From an uncultured Acetobacteraceae bacterium (GTDB lineage Bacteria > Pseudomonadota > Alphaproteobacteria > Acetobacterales > Acetobacteraceae): a stretch of 64,000 nt of DNA. This document shows, one piece after another, positions 37,586 through 45,699 of the stretch (the stretch's first letter is position 1; each line of letters starts with the position of its first letter). The DNA lies in contig CAITUP010000033.1 in the NCBI GenBank assembly GCA_903895595.1, forward strand, positions 1 through 64,000. Direction: 5' to 3'. Both the position numbers and the translations under genes were made by a program. The notes under the pieces were generated by a model. It had not been told where the DNA came from. It was given only the letters and a program-made list of their open reading frames with translations, and did no database searches.

Positions 37586-38605
37586 ATGGCAGATCCTCGC
37601 ATCGATTTCTGGCTCGCGCTGAACTCCGACCCCGCGACCGATCCGTTCCCCGGCATGGCGGAGGCTGGGCTGTTCGCGCCCGAACCCAGCTACGCTGCCA
37701 TCGCCGCGACCAAAGCCGAGCTGGTGGAGCGGACGGGGCTGCTGGGCATAGGCGGGGCCTGGGGCGGCCGGCAGTTGGTCTACCGGCATTTCGTGCAGGG
37801 ATTCGGGACGGCCGAGCAGCAGCGGGACTTGGCGGGTCAGGGCCTGTCGGTCGCGATCTCGGAACCGAACGTCGGGGCGCATCCCAAGCTGTTGACCACG
37901 AAAGCTACGGCCGAAGGCGACACGGTCCGCATCGATGGGGAAAAGGCGTGGGTCAGCAACGGCCCCTCGGCGGACGCCATTATCGTGTTCGCCATCGTCG
38001 CCGAGGACGCCGGCCGTAAGCGGTACGGCGCCTTCCTGGTGCCTAAGGACACGCCCGGGCTGGCGTTTAAGGACATGCCGGGTTTCCACGCCCTCCGCCC
38101 CTCGCGCCATTGCGGGCTGACCCTCGCCGGCTGCGTGGTGCCGAAATCGGCGCAGCTCGGCCCCGATGGCAGCGCCTACGAACGCATGGCCCTCCCCTTC
38201 CGGGACACCGAGGACGCCGTCGGCACCGTCCCTCTGCTCGGCGCTTTCCGGTTCCTGCTGCCGCGCCTGGGGTTGGGGCGTGCGGCGGCGGATGAGGAAG
38301 CTTTGTCCCTGGGCGGCATCGTCGCGCTGGTGGCGGTGTTCGCCGAGGCATCGCATGCCGTGGTGGCGTCGCTGGATGCCGGGCGGTTGAACCATACAAA
38401 CGCGGCTCTTGTCGGGCTGCGCGTGCTGGCTACCGATATCGTGGGGCGGATACGGTCGCATATCGCGCAATTTGGTCTGGAACCGGACGAGGCGACGGAA
38501 ACCATGCTGTCCGACATCGGCGCCGTGCTGGGCATTGCGCGCGGTCCAAGGCAGGCGCGGCAGGCCCGGCTTGCTTCGGGGCTGTTCAGCCGGAAGGATA
38601 CATAG
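37586..38605 (+). CDS. Short acyl-CoA dehydrogenase family protein
   Basis: 339 residues, about 40 shorter than usual acyl-CoA dehydrogenases. Recognisable are the flavin-binding region LSVAISEPNVGAHPKLLTTK and VRIDGEKAWVSNGPSADAII, then a beta domain with YGAFLVPKDTPGLAF. The N-terminal helical domain is short, and the usual C-terminal region with the flavin-dimer contact is hard to see. It may be a non-canonical oxidoreductase. It follows tarD after 4 bases, so is presumably co-transcribed, though a link with tartrate is not obvious. Confidence 0.75.
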   Translation: MADPRIDFWLALNSDPATDPFPGMAEAGLFAPEPSYAAIAATKAELVERTGLLGIGGAWGGRQLVYRHFVQGFGTAEQQRDLAGQGLSVAISEPNVGAHPKLLTTKATAEGDTVRIDGEKAWVSNGPSADAIIVFAIVAEDAGRKRYGAFLVPKDTPGLAFKDMPGFHALRPSRHCGLTLAGCVVPKSAQLGPDGSAYERMALPFRDTEDAVGTVPLLGAFRFLLPRLGLGRAAADEEALSLGGIVALVAVFAEASHAVVASLDAGRLNHTNAALVGLRVLATDIVGRIRSHIAQFGLEPDEATETMLSDIGAVLGIARGPRQARQARLASGLFSRKDT

Positions 38606-38643
38606 TTCGCAATTCCGTACAGATTTCCCTTGGGGTATCCGGC

Positions 38644-38922
38644 ATGGGCCACGTTTCGCTCACCGATCTCCGTCAGCACATGGCGCGCTACTTCGACCAG
38701 GTGACCGAGGACCGCGAGCCTCTGGTCGTCACCCGCCAGGGCGGCAAGGAAAACGTCGTTGTCCTGTCGGAGGCGGAATTCCGCGGCTGGCAGGAGACCG
38801 TGCATCTGCTGAGCAGCCCGAAGAACGCTGAACGCCTGATGGAGGCGGTCCGCCAGATCGAAGCGGGGCAGACGCAGGAGCGCGCGTTGATTGTCCCCGG
38901 CGCAGTGCCGGCCTCCGCTTGA
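38644..38922 (+). CDS. yefM: YefM/Phd-type antitoxin
   Basis: 92 residues: MGHVSLTDLRQHMARYFDQV, TEDREPLVVTRQGGKENVVV and LSEAEFRGWQETVHLLSSPK. This is the Phd/YefM fold with the usual helix (WQETVHLLSSPKNAERLMEA) that binds the toxin. It normally represses its own operon. The stop overlaps the toxin's TTG start (TTGA). Confidence 0.93.
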   Translation: MGHVSLTDLRQHMARYFDQVTEDREPLVVTRQGGKENVVVLSEAEFRGWQETVHLLSSPKNAERLMEAVRQIEAGQTQERALIVPGAVPASA

Positions 38923-39188
38923 GGCTGCATTTCACCGATCGCGGGTGGGACGACTACCTCCACTGGTGCCGGCAGGACCCGCGCACGCATGCGCGCGTGA
39001 ATGAATCGATCGAGAATGCACGGCGAACGCCGTTCGCCGGCATCGGCAAGCCGGAGCCGTTGAAGGGCGATCTGGCCGGCTACCGGTCGCGGCGCATCAC
39101 CGGGGAACACCGCTTGGTCTACGCGGTGCAGGGTAAGCCGGGCCCCGATCGATGCCTGGTGGTCGCCACGTGCCGGTATCGCTACTGA
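38919..39188 (+). CDS. yoeB: YoeB-type ribosome-dependent mRNA interferase toxin with altered catalytic His
   Basis: 89 residues from a TTG overlapping the antitoxin stop. Strong family match: LHFTDRGWDDYLHWCRQDPR, ARRTPFAGIGKPEPLKGDLA and GEHRLVYAV. Glu46 and Arg65, catalytic in E. coli YoeB, are present. The C-terminus reads CRYRY where the family has CRYHY, so the catalytic His (His83 in E. coli) is Arg here. The toxin may be weakened or may use another residue. Confidence 0.92.
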   Translation: MRLHFTDRGWDDYLHWCRQDPRTHARVNESIENARRTPFAGIGKPEPLKGDLAGYRSRRITGEHRLVYAVQGKPGPDRCLVVATCRYRY

Positions 39189-39267
39189 CCCCAGGCTTGC
39201 CGCCCCGGACACGAGCGTCTAAAGCCCCGGCCGCACCCATACCCCCATTTGTTCATAGGAGGCCGCC

Positions 39268-39690
39268 ATGGCGACCGAACGCACCTTTTCCATCGTCAAG
39301 CCCGACGCCACCCGCCGTAACCTGACCGGCAAGGTCAATGCCTGCCTCGAAGCGGCCGGGCTGCGGATCGTCGCGCAGAAGCGCATCCACATGACCACCG
39401 CGCAAGCCGAGTCCTTCTACGGCGTGCACGCGGAACGTCCGTTCTTCCGCGATCTGGTGACCTTCATGACCTCCGGCCCCGTCGTGGTGCAGGTCCTGGA
39501 AGGCGAGAACGCCGTGGCCCGCAACCGCGAAGTCATGGGCGCCACCAACCCGGCGAACGCCGCCGAGGGCACCATCCGCAAGCTGTTCGCCGAGAGCATC
39601 GAAGCCAACTCCGTGCACGGTTCCGACAGCGCGGAAAACGCGGCCATCGAGATCGCCTACTTCTTCGCCGGCACCGAAATCGTCGGGTAA
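39268..39690 (+). CDS. ndk: Nucleoside diphosphate kinase
   Basis: 140 residues. It balances NTP pools by phosphate transfer through His117 ([14 protein letters not shown]). It starts [26 protein letters not shown] lies 7 bases before the ATG at 39268. Length is normal. Confidence 0.97.
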   Translation: MATERTFSIVKPDATRRNLTGKVNACLEAAGLRIVAQKRIHMTTAQAESFYGVHAERPFFRDLVTFMTSGPVVVQVLEGENAVARNREVMGATNPANAAEGTIRKLFAESIEANSVHGSDSAENAAIEIAYFFAGTEIVG

Positions 39691-39714
39691 TTCGCAGCGA
39701 ACGGGGTCATTGCC

Positions 39715-40089
39715 ATGAACGATATCGCATCCTTGATCGGACGCGTGATGATGAGCGCCATTTTCATCAATGGCGGCATCGGCAAGGCGATGGCCCCGGA
39801 CGCCACTTTGGCGATGTTCGCGAAAATATCCCTGCCCAATCCGCCGCTGGCATACGCGGTGACGCTGGCGGTGGAAATTCTGGGCGGTGTGGCCATCCTG
39901 GTCGGGTGGAAAATCCGCTGGGCCGCGGCGATCATGGCGATCTGGTGCATCGCGACCGCCATGGCCGCGCATTATCATCCTGGCGACAGAGGCCAGATGA
40001 TCCACTTCATGAAGAATATCTGCATGGCCGGTGGCTTCCTGCAGCTGTTCGCGCTGGGAGCCGGCCGGTTCGGTTTGGATCGGCGTTAG
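39715..40089 (+). CDS. DoxX family membrane protein
   Basis: 124 residues with four hydrophobic segments: GRVMMSAIFINGGIGKAMAP, AYAVTLAVEILGGVAILVGW, AAAIMAIWCIATAMAAHYHP and the C-terminal MAGGFLQLFALGAGR. DoxX-type proteins are inner-membrane proteins of uncertain function, some linked to quinone or thiol metabolism. It starts 24 bases after ndk. Confidence 0.85.
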   Translation: MNDIASLIGRVMMSAIFINGGIGKAMAPDATLAMFAKISLPNPPLAYAVTLAVEILGGVAILVGWKIRWAAAIMAIWCIATAMAAHYHPGDRGQMIHFMKNICMAGGFLQLFALGAGRFGLDRR

Positions 40090-40320
40090 AGCGTGATCGC
40101 CGGAAGTGGAAACACACGCAGGCGTGAATTACGCGATCACACAAAACCTTAGCCCAAGTGCCCTAACCATCGGCACACCGTCGCGTGGAAAGTCGTCAGG
40201 CCGACGCAGGTCGGCATCCACGCCTCACGAACCTGCTCCACGAAAATCGTGGATGCTGACCTTCGTCAGCGTGACGGGGGACCGCCGCCGACCATGGGTC
40301 AAGGGTGCGGGCGGCTGGTA
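40090..40320. other. Intergenic region holding two palindromic elements
   Basis: 231 bases with no gene seen. The first part has GTGATCGC (40093-40100) and its exact complement GCGATCAC (40133-40140). The second part is the large REP-like palindrome at 40194-40276. CTGGTATTATACCAG, a perfect palindrome, covers the stop of the coxIV-like gene (40315-40329). Confidence 0.7.
40194..40276. repeat. REP/BIME-like palindrome
   Basis: The left arm (40194-40222) starts CGTCAGGCCGACGCAGGTCG and ends in CATCCACG. The right arm (40248-40276) starts CGTGGATGCTGACCTTCGTC and ends in GTGACG. The right arm's complement agrees with the left at about 24 of 29 positions. Each arm has its own inner hairpin, and TCCACGAAAATCGTGGA forms another at the centre right. 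This is the structure of extragenic palindromic repeats and is unlike the GTCATGGTCGGG family in sequence. Confidence 0.75.
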
Positions 40321-40476
40321 TTATACCAGAAACACGCCCATCGCGATCAACAGCAGGATCACGGCGATCGTGGTGCCGGTCGCGGCATTCAGGAAACCGC
40401 CCCAGAACCGTTGACGATCGGCCAGGAAGGCCTCCTGGGTCTCGGGTCCGTGGAATCTGGTGCTCTGTTCGGCCAT
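40321..40476 (-). CDS. aa3-type cytochrome c oxidase subunit IV
   Basis: 51 residues: MAEQSTRFHGPETQEAFLAD, RQRFWGGFLNAATGTTIAVI and LLLIAMGVFLV. It has a short polar N-terminus and one membrane helix, matching the small bacterial aa3 subunit IV family. The other oxidase genes are not in the window, so it is an orphan. It ends in the palindrome noted at 40315-40329. Confidence 0.8.
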   Translation of the reverse strand: MAEQSTRFHGPETQEAFLADRQRFWGGFLNAATGTTIAVILLLIAMGVFLV

Positions 40477-40516
40477 GGGGGCGCCCCGATATCGGTTGAA
40501 GTGTCGTTCCGGCGTT

Positions 40517-41116
40517 TTATGGCAGGGTTGGCGTCGGCGGCAAGGGGCTGGCGGCGACGGCGGCCAGAACTTCGGGATACAGGCGGTGTTCCTGCACCAG
40601 CACGCGCGCGGCCAGCGAGTCCTCGGTATCGTCCGGCAGCACCGGCACTGTCGCTTGCGCCAGGATCGGGCCCTCGTCCATGCCAAGGGTCACCAACTGG
40701 ACCGTGCAGCCGTGTTCTTTCACGCCGGCCTTAAGCGCCCGGGCGTGGGTGTGCAGGCCGGGGAAGGCCGGGAGCAGGCTGGGGTGGATGTTCAGCATCC
40801 GGCCCGCCCAGGCATCCACCAGTACGGGAGTCAGCAGACGCATATAGCCCGCGAGGCAAACCAGCTCCGTCCCGGCGGCGCGCAAGGCGGCGTCGATGGC
40901 GGCCTCATGCGCTTCCCGGTCGCCTTTGAACGGGCGGTGATCGATCGCCAGTGTCGGGATGCCGGCGGCGGCGGCGGTCGTCAGCCCGGCGGCGTCGGGG
41001 TTGTTGGACAGCACCAGCACGATTTCGGCCGGGTAGGCCGGATCGCGGGACGCTTCCAGCAGCGCGGTCATGTTGGAGCCGCGGCCGCTGATCAGGATCG
41101 CGGTGCGGCGTTTCAC
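40517..41116 (-). CDS. purN: Phosphoribosylglycinamide formyltransferase (GAR transformylase)
   Basis: 199 residues from a GTG at 41116 that overlaps the purM stop (GTGA). It transfers a formyl group from 10-formyl-THF in purine synthesis. The start [26 protein letters not shown], the catalytic [20 protein letters not shown] and the Asp in [12 protein letters not shown] are all present. Longer frames upstream lie inside purM in another phase. Confidence 0.95.
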   Translation of the reverse strand: MKRRTAILISGRGSNMTALLEASRDPAYPAEIVLVLSNNPDAAGLTTAAAAGIPTLAIDHRPFKGDREAHEAAIDAALRAAGTELVCLAGYMRLLTPVLVDAWAGRMLNIHPSLLPAFPGLHTHARALKAGVKEHGCTVQLVTLGMDEGPILAQATVPVLPDDTEDSLAARVLVQEHRLYPEVLAAVAASPLPPTPTLP

Positions 41117-42183
41117 GCCAGCCAATCCGCCGGCAGATCGATTCGCACCGATGCTGCTTCGTCGCTCGCGACAATCGTGCCGATCCGGCTGACCGTTTCC
41201 CCCTGTTCGCGCAGCAGGGCCATCGCCGCGTCCGCATCGGCCACCACCAGCGCCATGCCGACGCCGCAGTTGAACACCCGCAGCATCTCCGCCGCCGCGA
41301 CGCCGCCGGCACGCGCGAGCCAGGGGAACACGGCCGGCACCGGCCAGGGAGAATCCAGAACGGCAGCGGTGCCGGAAGGCAGCACGCGCGGCAGATTCCC
41401 CGGTAGCCCGCCGCCGGTGATGTGCGCCGCCGCTTTCAGCAACCCCGCGCGATGCAGCGCCAGGACCGATTTCACATAAATGCGCGTCGGTGCCATCAAC
41501 GCCGCCCCCAACGACCGCCCAGCATAGAAGGGCGCCGGCGAGTCCCATCCCAACCCGCTGGCATCCACGATCCGCCGCACCAGCGAGAATCCGTTCGAGT
41601 GCACCCCGGCGCTGCCCAGCGCCAAAATCGCATCCCCCGGCGCTACCACGCCCGGCAGCAGACTCCCGCGTTCGGCCGCACCGACCGAGAACCCGGCCAG
41701 ATCGTAATCCCCAGCGCCGTACATCCCCGGCATCTCGGCCGTTTCCCCGCCCACCAGCGCGCAGCCGGCCTGCCGGCAACCCTCGGCGATGCCAGCGATC
41801 ACCGCCTTCGCCTGCGTCACGTCCAGCTTCCCGGTCGCGAAATAATCCAGGAAAAACAACGGCTCGGCGCCCTGAACAATAAGATCGTTGACGCACATCG
41901 CCACCAGATCGATGCCCACCGTGTCGTGAATGCCGGTGTCGATGGCGATCTTCAGCTTGGTGCCGACCCCGTCGGTCGTGGACACCAGCACCGGATCCAC
42001 GAACCCGGCCGCCTTCAGGTCGAACAACGCGCCGAACCCGCCCAACCCGCCCAGCACGCCGGAGCGCGAGGTCGCACGCGCCAGCGGTTTAATCGCCTCG
42101 ACCAGCGCTTCCCCCGCGTCGATATCGACGCCGGCACCCCGGTAATCCAATCCTTGCGCCACGCTTAATGCTCCACTGGCCAT
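41113..42183 (-). CDS. purM: Phosphoribosylformylglycinamidine cyclo-ligase (AIR synthetase)
   Basis: 356 residues. It forms aminoimidazole ribotide with ATP. Seen: [67 protein letters not shown] and [16 protein letters not shown]. It overlaps purN by 4 bases, and the pair forms a purine operon. Confidence 0.97.
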   Translation of the reverse strand: MASGALSVAQGLDYRGAGVDIDAGEALVEAIKPLARATSRSGVLGGLGGFGALFDLKAAGFVDPVLVSTTDGVGTKLKIAIDTGIHDTVGIDLVAMCVNDLIVQGAEPLFFLDYFATGKLDVTQAKAVIAGIAEGCRQAGCALVGGETAEMPGMYGAGDYDLAGFSVGAAERGSLLPGVVAPGDAILALGSAGVHSNGFSLVRRIVDASGLGWDSPAPFYAGRSLGAALMAPTRIYVKSVLALHRAGLLKAAAHITGGGLPGNLPRVLPSGTAAVLDSPWPVPAVFPWLARAGGVAAAEMLRVFNCGVGMALVVADADAAMALLREQGETVSRIGTIVASDEAASVRIDLPADWLA

Positions 42184-42249
42184 GCCGGCCCTGTATACGC
42201 TAATCCATTCGGATCAACCGACAGAACCATAAGCCGGCCCCATAGGACA

Positions 42250-42822
42250 ATGCCTGACGGTGCGCCATTCAGCCGGGACGCCTCTTACGGGATGATCACA
42301 TTGCCCAATGTGGTCACCTTCGGACGCCTGTGCGCGGTGCCCTTGGCCTTTTGGATGGTGCTGGAGCAGCGACTCGACATCGCGTTCTTCCTTTTTGTCG
42401 GTGCCGGCGTGTCCGACGCGGTCGATGGCTGGTTGGCCCGCCGCTACGGCGGCAACGCGCTCGGCGCCATCCTGGACCCGGTGGCGGACAAGGCCCTGCT
42501 GGTCACCATGTATGCGACCCTGGCGGTGGTCCGGGTGCTCCCGGACTGGATCGCCATTCTGGTGGTCTTCCGCGATGTCGTCATCGTCGGCGGAGTCATC
42601 CTCCTCGGCGTGCTCGGGCACAAGGTCTCGATTCGGCCATTGTGGATTTCCAAGCTGAACACCACGCTCCAGATCGTGCTGGTCGCCGCCGCACTGTTTC
42701 TGACCGGGTTCTCGCTGATTGTGCCCTATGTCATGTCGGTGCTGATCTGGGCCGTCGCTGTGTCCACGCTCGCGTCCGGCGGCGCCTATGTCTGGCGTGC
42801 CACCTACGCGCCCCGGCTATGA
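42250..42822 (+). CDS. CDP-alcohol phosphatidyltransferase family protein
   Basis: 190 residues. It has the CDP-alcohol motif DG-x2-AR-x8-G-x3-D-x3-D in DAVDGWLARRYGGNALGAIL and DPVADKAL, with six hydrophobic segments. It could be a phosphatidylglycerophosphate or cardiolipin synthase; PgsA-like enzymes are of this size. ATG 42292 (MITLPNVVTF), at the conserved N-terminus, is an alternative start. It overlaps the next gene by 4 bases. Confidence 0.88.
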   Translation: MPDGAPFSRDASYGMITLPNVVTFGRLCAVPLAFWMVLEQRLDIAFFLFVGAGVSDAVDGWLARRYGGNALGAILDPVADKALLVTMYATLAVVRVLPDWIAILVVFRDVVIVGGVILLGVLGHKVSIRPLWISKLNTTLQIVLVAAALFLTGFSLIVPYVMSVLIWAVAVSTLASGGAYVWRATYAPRL

Positions 42823-43904
42823 GCACCGAACCACCTCTGCACGTCCAACGCCTCGCGTTCGCGGGCGTGGCGCTGGTCGTGTTCTGGTTCGCATTGCAAT
42901 GGTTCGCCCCGGTCCTGGCACCCTTCGCTGCCGCCGGCGTCATCGCCTACGCGCTGGACCCCGTGGTCACGCGGCTGGGGCGGTTGGGCGTTCCGCGCGG
43001 TCTGGCGGCGCTGGCGCTGATCCTGACCATCTTCGCCGCCATCCTGCTGTTCGCGCTGCTGCTGTATCCGATGCTGCGCCTGCAGATAGGCCTGCTGATC
43101 GCCCGCAGCCCGCACTACGCCACCCTCGTGCAGGGTTGGGCGCGGGAGGTTCTGACCAACCTACAGGACGAATTCGGGTCCGACGTCGTGAACGACAAGC
43201 TGCGGGACCTCGCCAGCGGTCAGGCGGGCAGCATGCTGAGCATCGTGCTTTCCACCATCACCAGCCTGATCGGCGGCGGTTTCGCGATCTTCAACCTGCT
43301 GAGCCTGATCGTGGTGACCCCCGTCGTCGGTTTCTATCTGCTCCGCGACTGGAAGCGCATGACCGGCATGATCGATTCATGGCTGCCGCGCCGCTACGTC
43401 GGTTCCATTCGGGCGCAAGCGGCCGAGATCGACCGGATACTTTCCGCGTGGGTGCGCGGGCAGGCGCTGTGCTGCCTGTTCCTGGCCGCCTATTACGCGA
43501 TGGGCCTAACAGTCGTGGGCTTGGACCTCGGACTGATCGTCGGATTGTCCGCCGGCATCCTGTCCTTCATCCCGTATGTGGGATCGATCCTCGGCGGCGC
43601 GACCGCGCTGGGTCTGGCGATGGCGCAGTTTCCGGATTGGCGCGGCGTCGCCCTGGTCGGTTCGGTTTTGTTCGTCGGCCAAATCCTGGAAGGCTACGTG
43701 ATCTACCCCCGTATCCTGGGCGATCGGGTGGAGCTGCCGGCGATCTGGGTCATCTTCGCGTTGCTGGCCGGCGGTGCGGCGTTCGGTTTCCTGGGCGTGA
43801 TGCTGGCCGTGCCGGTCGCGGCGACCATCGGCGTGCTGTGCCGCTTCTGGCTGCGGCGCTATCTGGCGAGCCCGCTGTATCTCGATCCCTCTGCCGAGGC
43901 CTGA
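42819..43904 (+). CDS. AI-2E/PerM family permease
   Basis: 361 residues with about eight hydrophobic segments: VALVVFWFALQWFAPVLAPF, ALALILTIFAAILLFALLLY, IFNLLSLIVVTPVVGFYLLR and VIFALLAGGAAFGFLGVMLA. The conserved APxxxAxxxAYxLxP-like start (APFAAAGVIAYALDPV) and LSAGILSFIPYVGSILG are present. The transported molecule in this family is uncertain. In many Alphaproteobacteria it sits next to hdaA and purMN, as here. Confidence 0.9.
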   Translation: MSTEPPLHVQRLAFAGVALVVFWFALQWFAPVLAPFAAAGVIAYALDPVVTRLGRLGVPRGLAALALILTIFAAILLFALLLYPMLRLQIGLLIARSPHYATLVQGWAREVLTNLQDEFGSDVVNDKLRDLASGQAGSMLSIVLSTITSLIGGGFAIFNLLSLIVVTPVVGFYLLRDWKRMTGMIDSWLPRRYVGSIRAQAAEIDRILSAWVRGQALCCLFLAAYYAMGLTVVGLDLGLIVGLSAGILSFIPYVGSILGGATALGLAMAQFPDWRGVALVGSVLFVGQILEGYVIYPRILGDRVELPAIWVIFALLAGGAAFGFLGVMLAVPVAATIGVLCRFWLRRYLASPLYLDPSAEA

Positions 43905-43907
43905 AAA

Positions 43908-44561
43908 TTGCCCCGGCAATTGCTGCTGCCCTTCGGGGACGAACCTGCCGCGCCCGCGGCTGCCTTCGTCGAAGCACCGTCCAACGCCGCCGCTTTGGCG
44001 TGGCTGGGGCGCGTCGCCGACTGGCCCGACCGGCGGCTGGCGATCTGGGGGGAGGAAGGCTGCGGCAAGACGCATCTGCTCCGAACGTGGGCGGGTCGCG
44101 AGGGCGCCGAGGCGCGGGCGGGGATGTCGTTGCGCGGGTTGCCGGACCGTTTGCCGCCGGGCGGGCTGGCGATCGACGACGCCGATGCAGTACCGGAGCA
44201 GGAAACGCTGCTGCACTGGCTGAACGCCGCACGGGATGCGGCGGTGCCGGTACTGCTGACCGGGCGCGTGCCGCCCGCCGCCTACCCGGTGCGGCTGCCG
44301 GATTTGACGTCCCGGTTACGCGCCATCACGGCGGTGGGAATCGGCTTGGCCGAGGATGAATTGTTACGGGAACTGCTGGCGCGCATGCTGGCCGAACGGC
44401 AATGGCGGCTGGACGAGGATTTTCAGCAATGGCTGCTGCCGCGCCTGCCGCGCACCCCCGCGCAATTGCGGGAGATGGTCGCACGCCTGGATCGCGAATT
44501 GCTGACGACCGGCGGCAAGATCACCCAGCGGGCGGTGCGGGACGTGCTGGAGACGCTTTAG
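43908..44561 (+). CDS. hdaA: DnaA regulatory inactivator Hda homologue
   Basis: 217 residues from a TTG start 3 bases after the permease stop. It has the clamp-binding motif QLLLPFG at residues 4-10, an AAA+ P-loop GEEGCGKTH (48-56), a Walker-B-like AIDDADAVPE, and DLTSRLRAITAVGIG with an arginine-finger-like Arg. It binds the sliding clamp and stimulates DnaA-ATP hydrolysis to limit re-initiation. The last 41 bases overlap the convergent acyl-CoA dehydrogenase gene. Confidence 0.9.
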   Translation: MPRQLLLPFGDEPAAPAAAFVEAPSNAAALAWLGRVADWPDRRLAIWGEEGCGKTHLLRTWAGREGAEARAGMSLRGLPDRLPPGGLAIDDADAVPEQETLLHWLNAARDAAVPVLLTGRVPPAAYPVRLPDLTSRLRAITAVGIGLAEDELLRELLARMLAERQWRLDEDFQQWLLPRLPRTPAQLREMVARLDRELLTTGGKITQRAVRDVLETL

Positions 44562-45699
44562 GCAGCATCGCCTTGGCGATGATCGACTTCATCGTCTCCA
44601 CGCTGCCGCCGCCGATCCTTCCCATGCGGGCATCGGCGAAGGCGCGGGCGATGGGATATTCCCACATATAACCCCAGCCGCCGAAGAATTGCAGGCACTG
44701 GTCCATGACTTTGCCTTGCAGTTCGGAGCTGACAAGTTTCGCCATGGCGGCATCGACGGAATCGAGTTCTCCGCGCAGGTGCAATTCCAGGCAGCGGTCC
44801 ACGAACACGCGCTGCATCGTCAGTTCCGCCTTCATTTCGGCCAGCTTGAACTGCGTGTTCTGGAATTCGGCCAGCGTCTGCCCGAACATTTTCCGTTGGG
44901 CCGTGTACGCCACCGTCCATTCCAGCGCCGCTTCGGATGATGCGATGGCGCGAATCGACTGCACCAGACGCTCCTGCGACAATTCCTTCATCAGCATGGA
45001 AAAGCCGCGGCCTTCCTGCCCCAGTAGATTCGATACGGGAACGCGCAGATCGGAGAAAAACAATTCGGCGGTGTCCTGGGCGCGGCAGCCGAGCTTATCG
45101 AGCATGCGGCCACGGGTGAAACCCGGACGGTCGGTTTCGACAATGATAAGACTGACGCCTCGGCCGGCGGCTTTGGGGTCCGTTTTGCAGGCGAGCAAGA
45201 GCAGATCCGCGTTGAAGCCGGCGGTGATGAAGACCTTTTGCCCGTTGATGACGTAATCGTCGCCGTCGCGCAGCGCTGTCGTGCGCATGGCCGCGACGTC
45301 GCTGCCGCCCGAGGGTTCGGACATGCCAAGGGCGACGATCGCTTCGCCGGTTGCCATCGGGGGCAGCCAGCGGCGCTTTTGGTCTGCGGTGCCGTAGCGA
45401 ACCAGATAGGGCGCGACGATATCGGAATGGAGGTAGAACGTCGGTCCTGTGGCGCCGGCGCGGGCCATTTCCTCGATCATGATGGCACCGAACAGAAAAT
45501 CTCCGCCCGCGCCGCCGTATTCCTCCGGCACGCCGGTGCACAGCAGGCCGCGCCGTCCAGCTTCCAGCCAGAGCGATCGCGGGACGATCCCGGCTTTTTC
45601 CCAATCCGCGTGATGCGGGGTTATTTCGCTGGCGATGAAGCGTTGGACCTGTTCGCGGAACAGGTCGTGTTCGGCGCTGAATAACGTGCGGGGGATCAT
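44521..45699 (-). CDS. Acyl-CoA dehydrogenase
   Basis: 392 residues, normal length. It has LCTGVPEEYGGAGGDFLFGA, GMSEPSGGSDVAAMRTTA (flavin and substrate loop), VINGQKVFITAG, the beta domain with TRGRMLDKLGCRAQDTAELF, and C-terminal FFGGWGYMWEYPIARAFADA, typical of short/branched-chain or glutaryl-type enzymes. It is the last gene of the hydantoinase operon and starts inside the stop of the preceding gene (4-base overlap). Confidence 0.93.
   Translation of the reverse strand: MIPRTLFSAEHDLFREQVQRFIASEITPHHADWEKAGIVPRSLWLEAGRRGLLCTGVPEEYGGAGGDFLFGAIMIEEMARAGATGPTFYLHSDIVAPYLVRYGTADQKRRWLPPMATGEAIVALGMSEPSGGSDVAAMRTTALRDGDDYVINGQKVFITAGFNADLLLLACKTDPKAAGRGVSLIIVETDRPGFTRGRMLDKLGCRAQDTAELFFSDLRVPVSNLLGQEGRGFSMLMKELSQERLVQSIRAIASSEAALEWTVAYTAQRKMFGQTLAEFQNTQFKLAEMKAELTMQRVFVDRCLELHLRGELDSVDAAMAKLVSSELQGKVMDQCLQFFGGWGYMWEYPIARAFADARMGRIGGGSVETMKSIIAKAMLPKASPARPAPPAG

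Noticed and set aside
39189-39267. Possible small RNA between the yoeB-type gene and ndk
   Set aside because: Only 79 bases with no clear stem-loop or promoter; most likely just the ndk leader.
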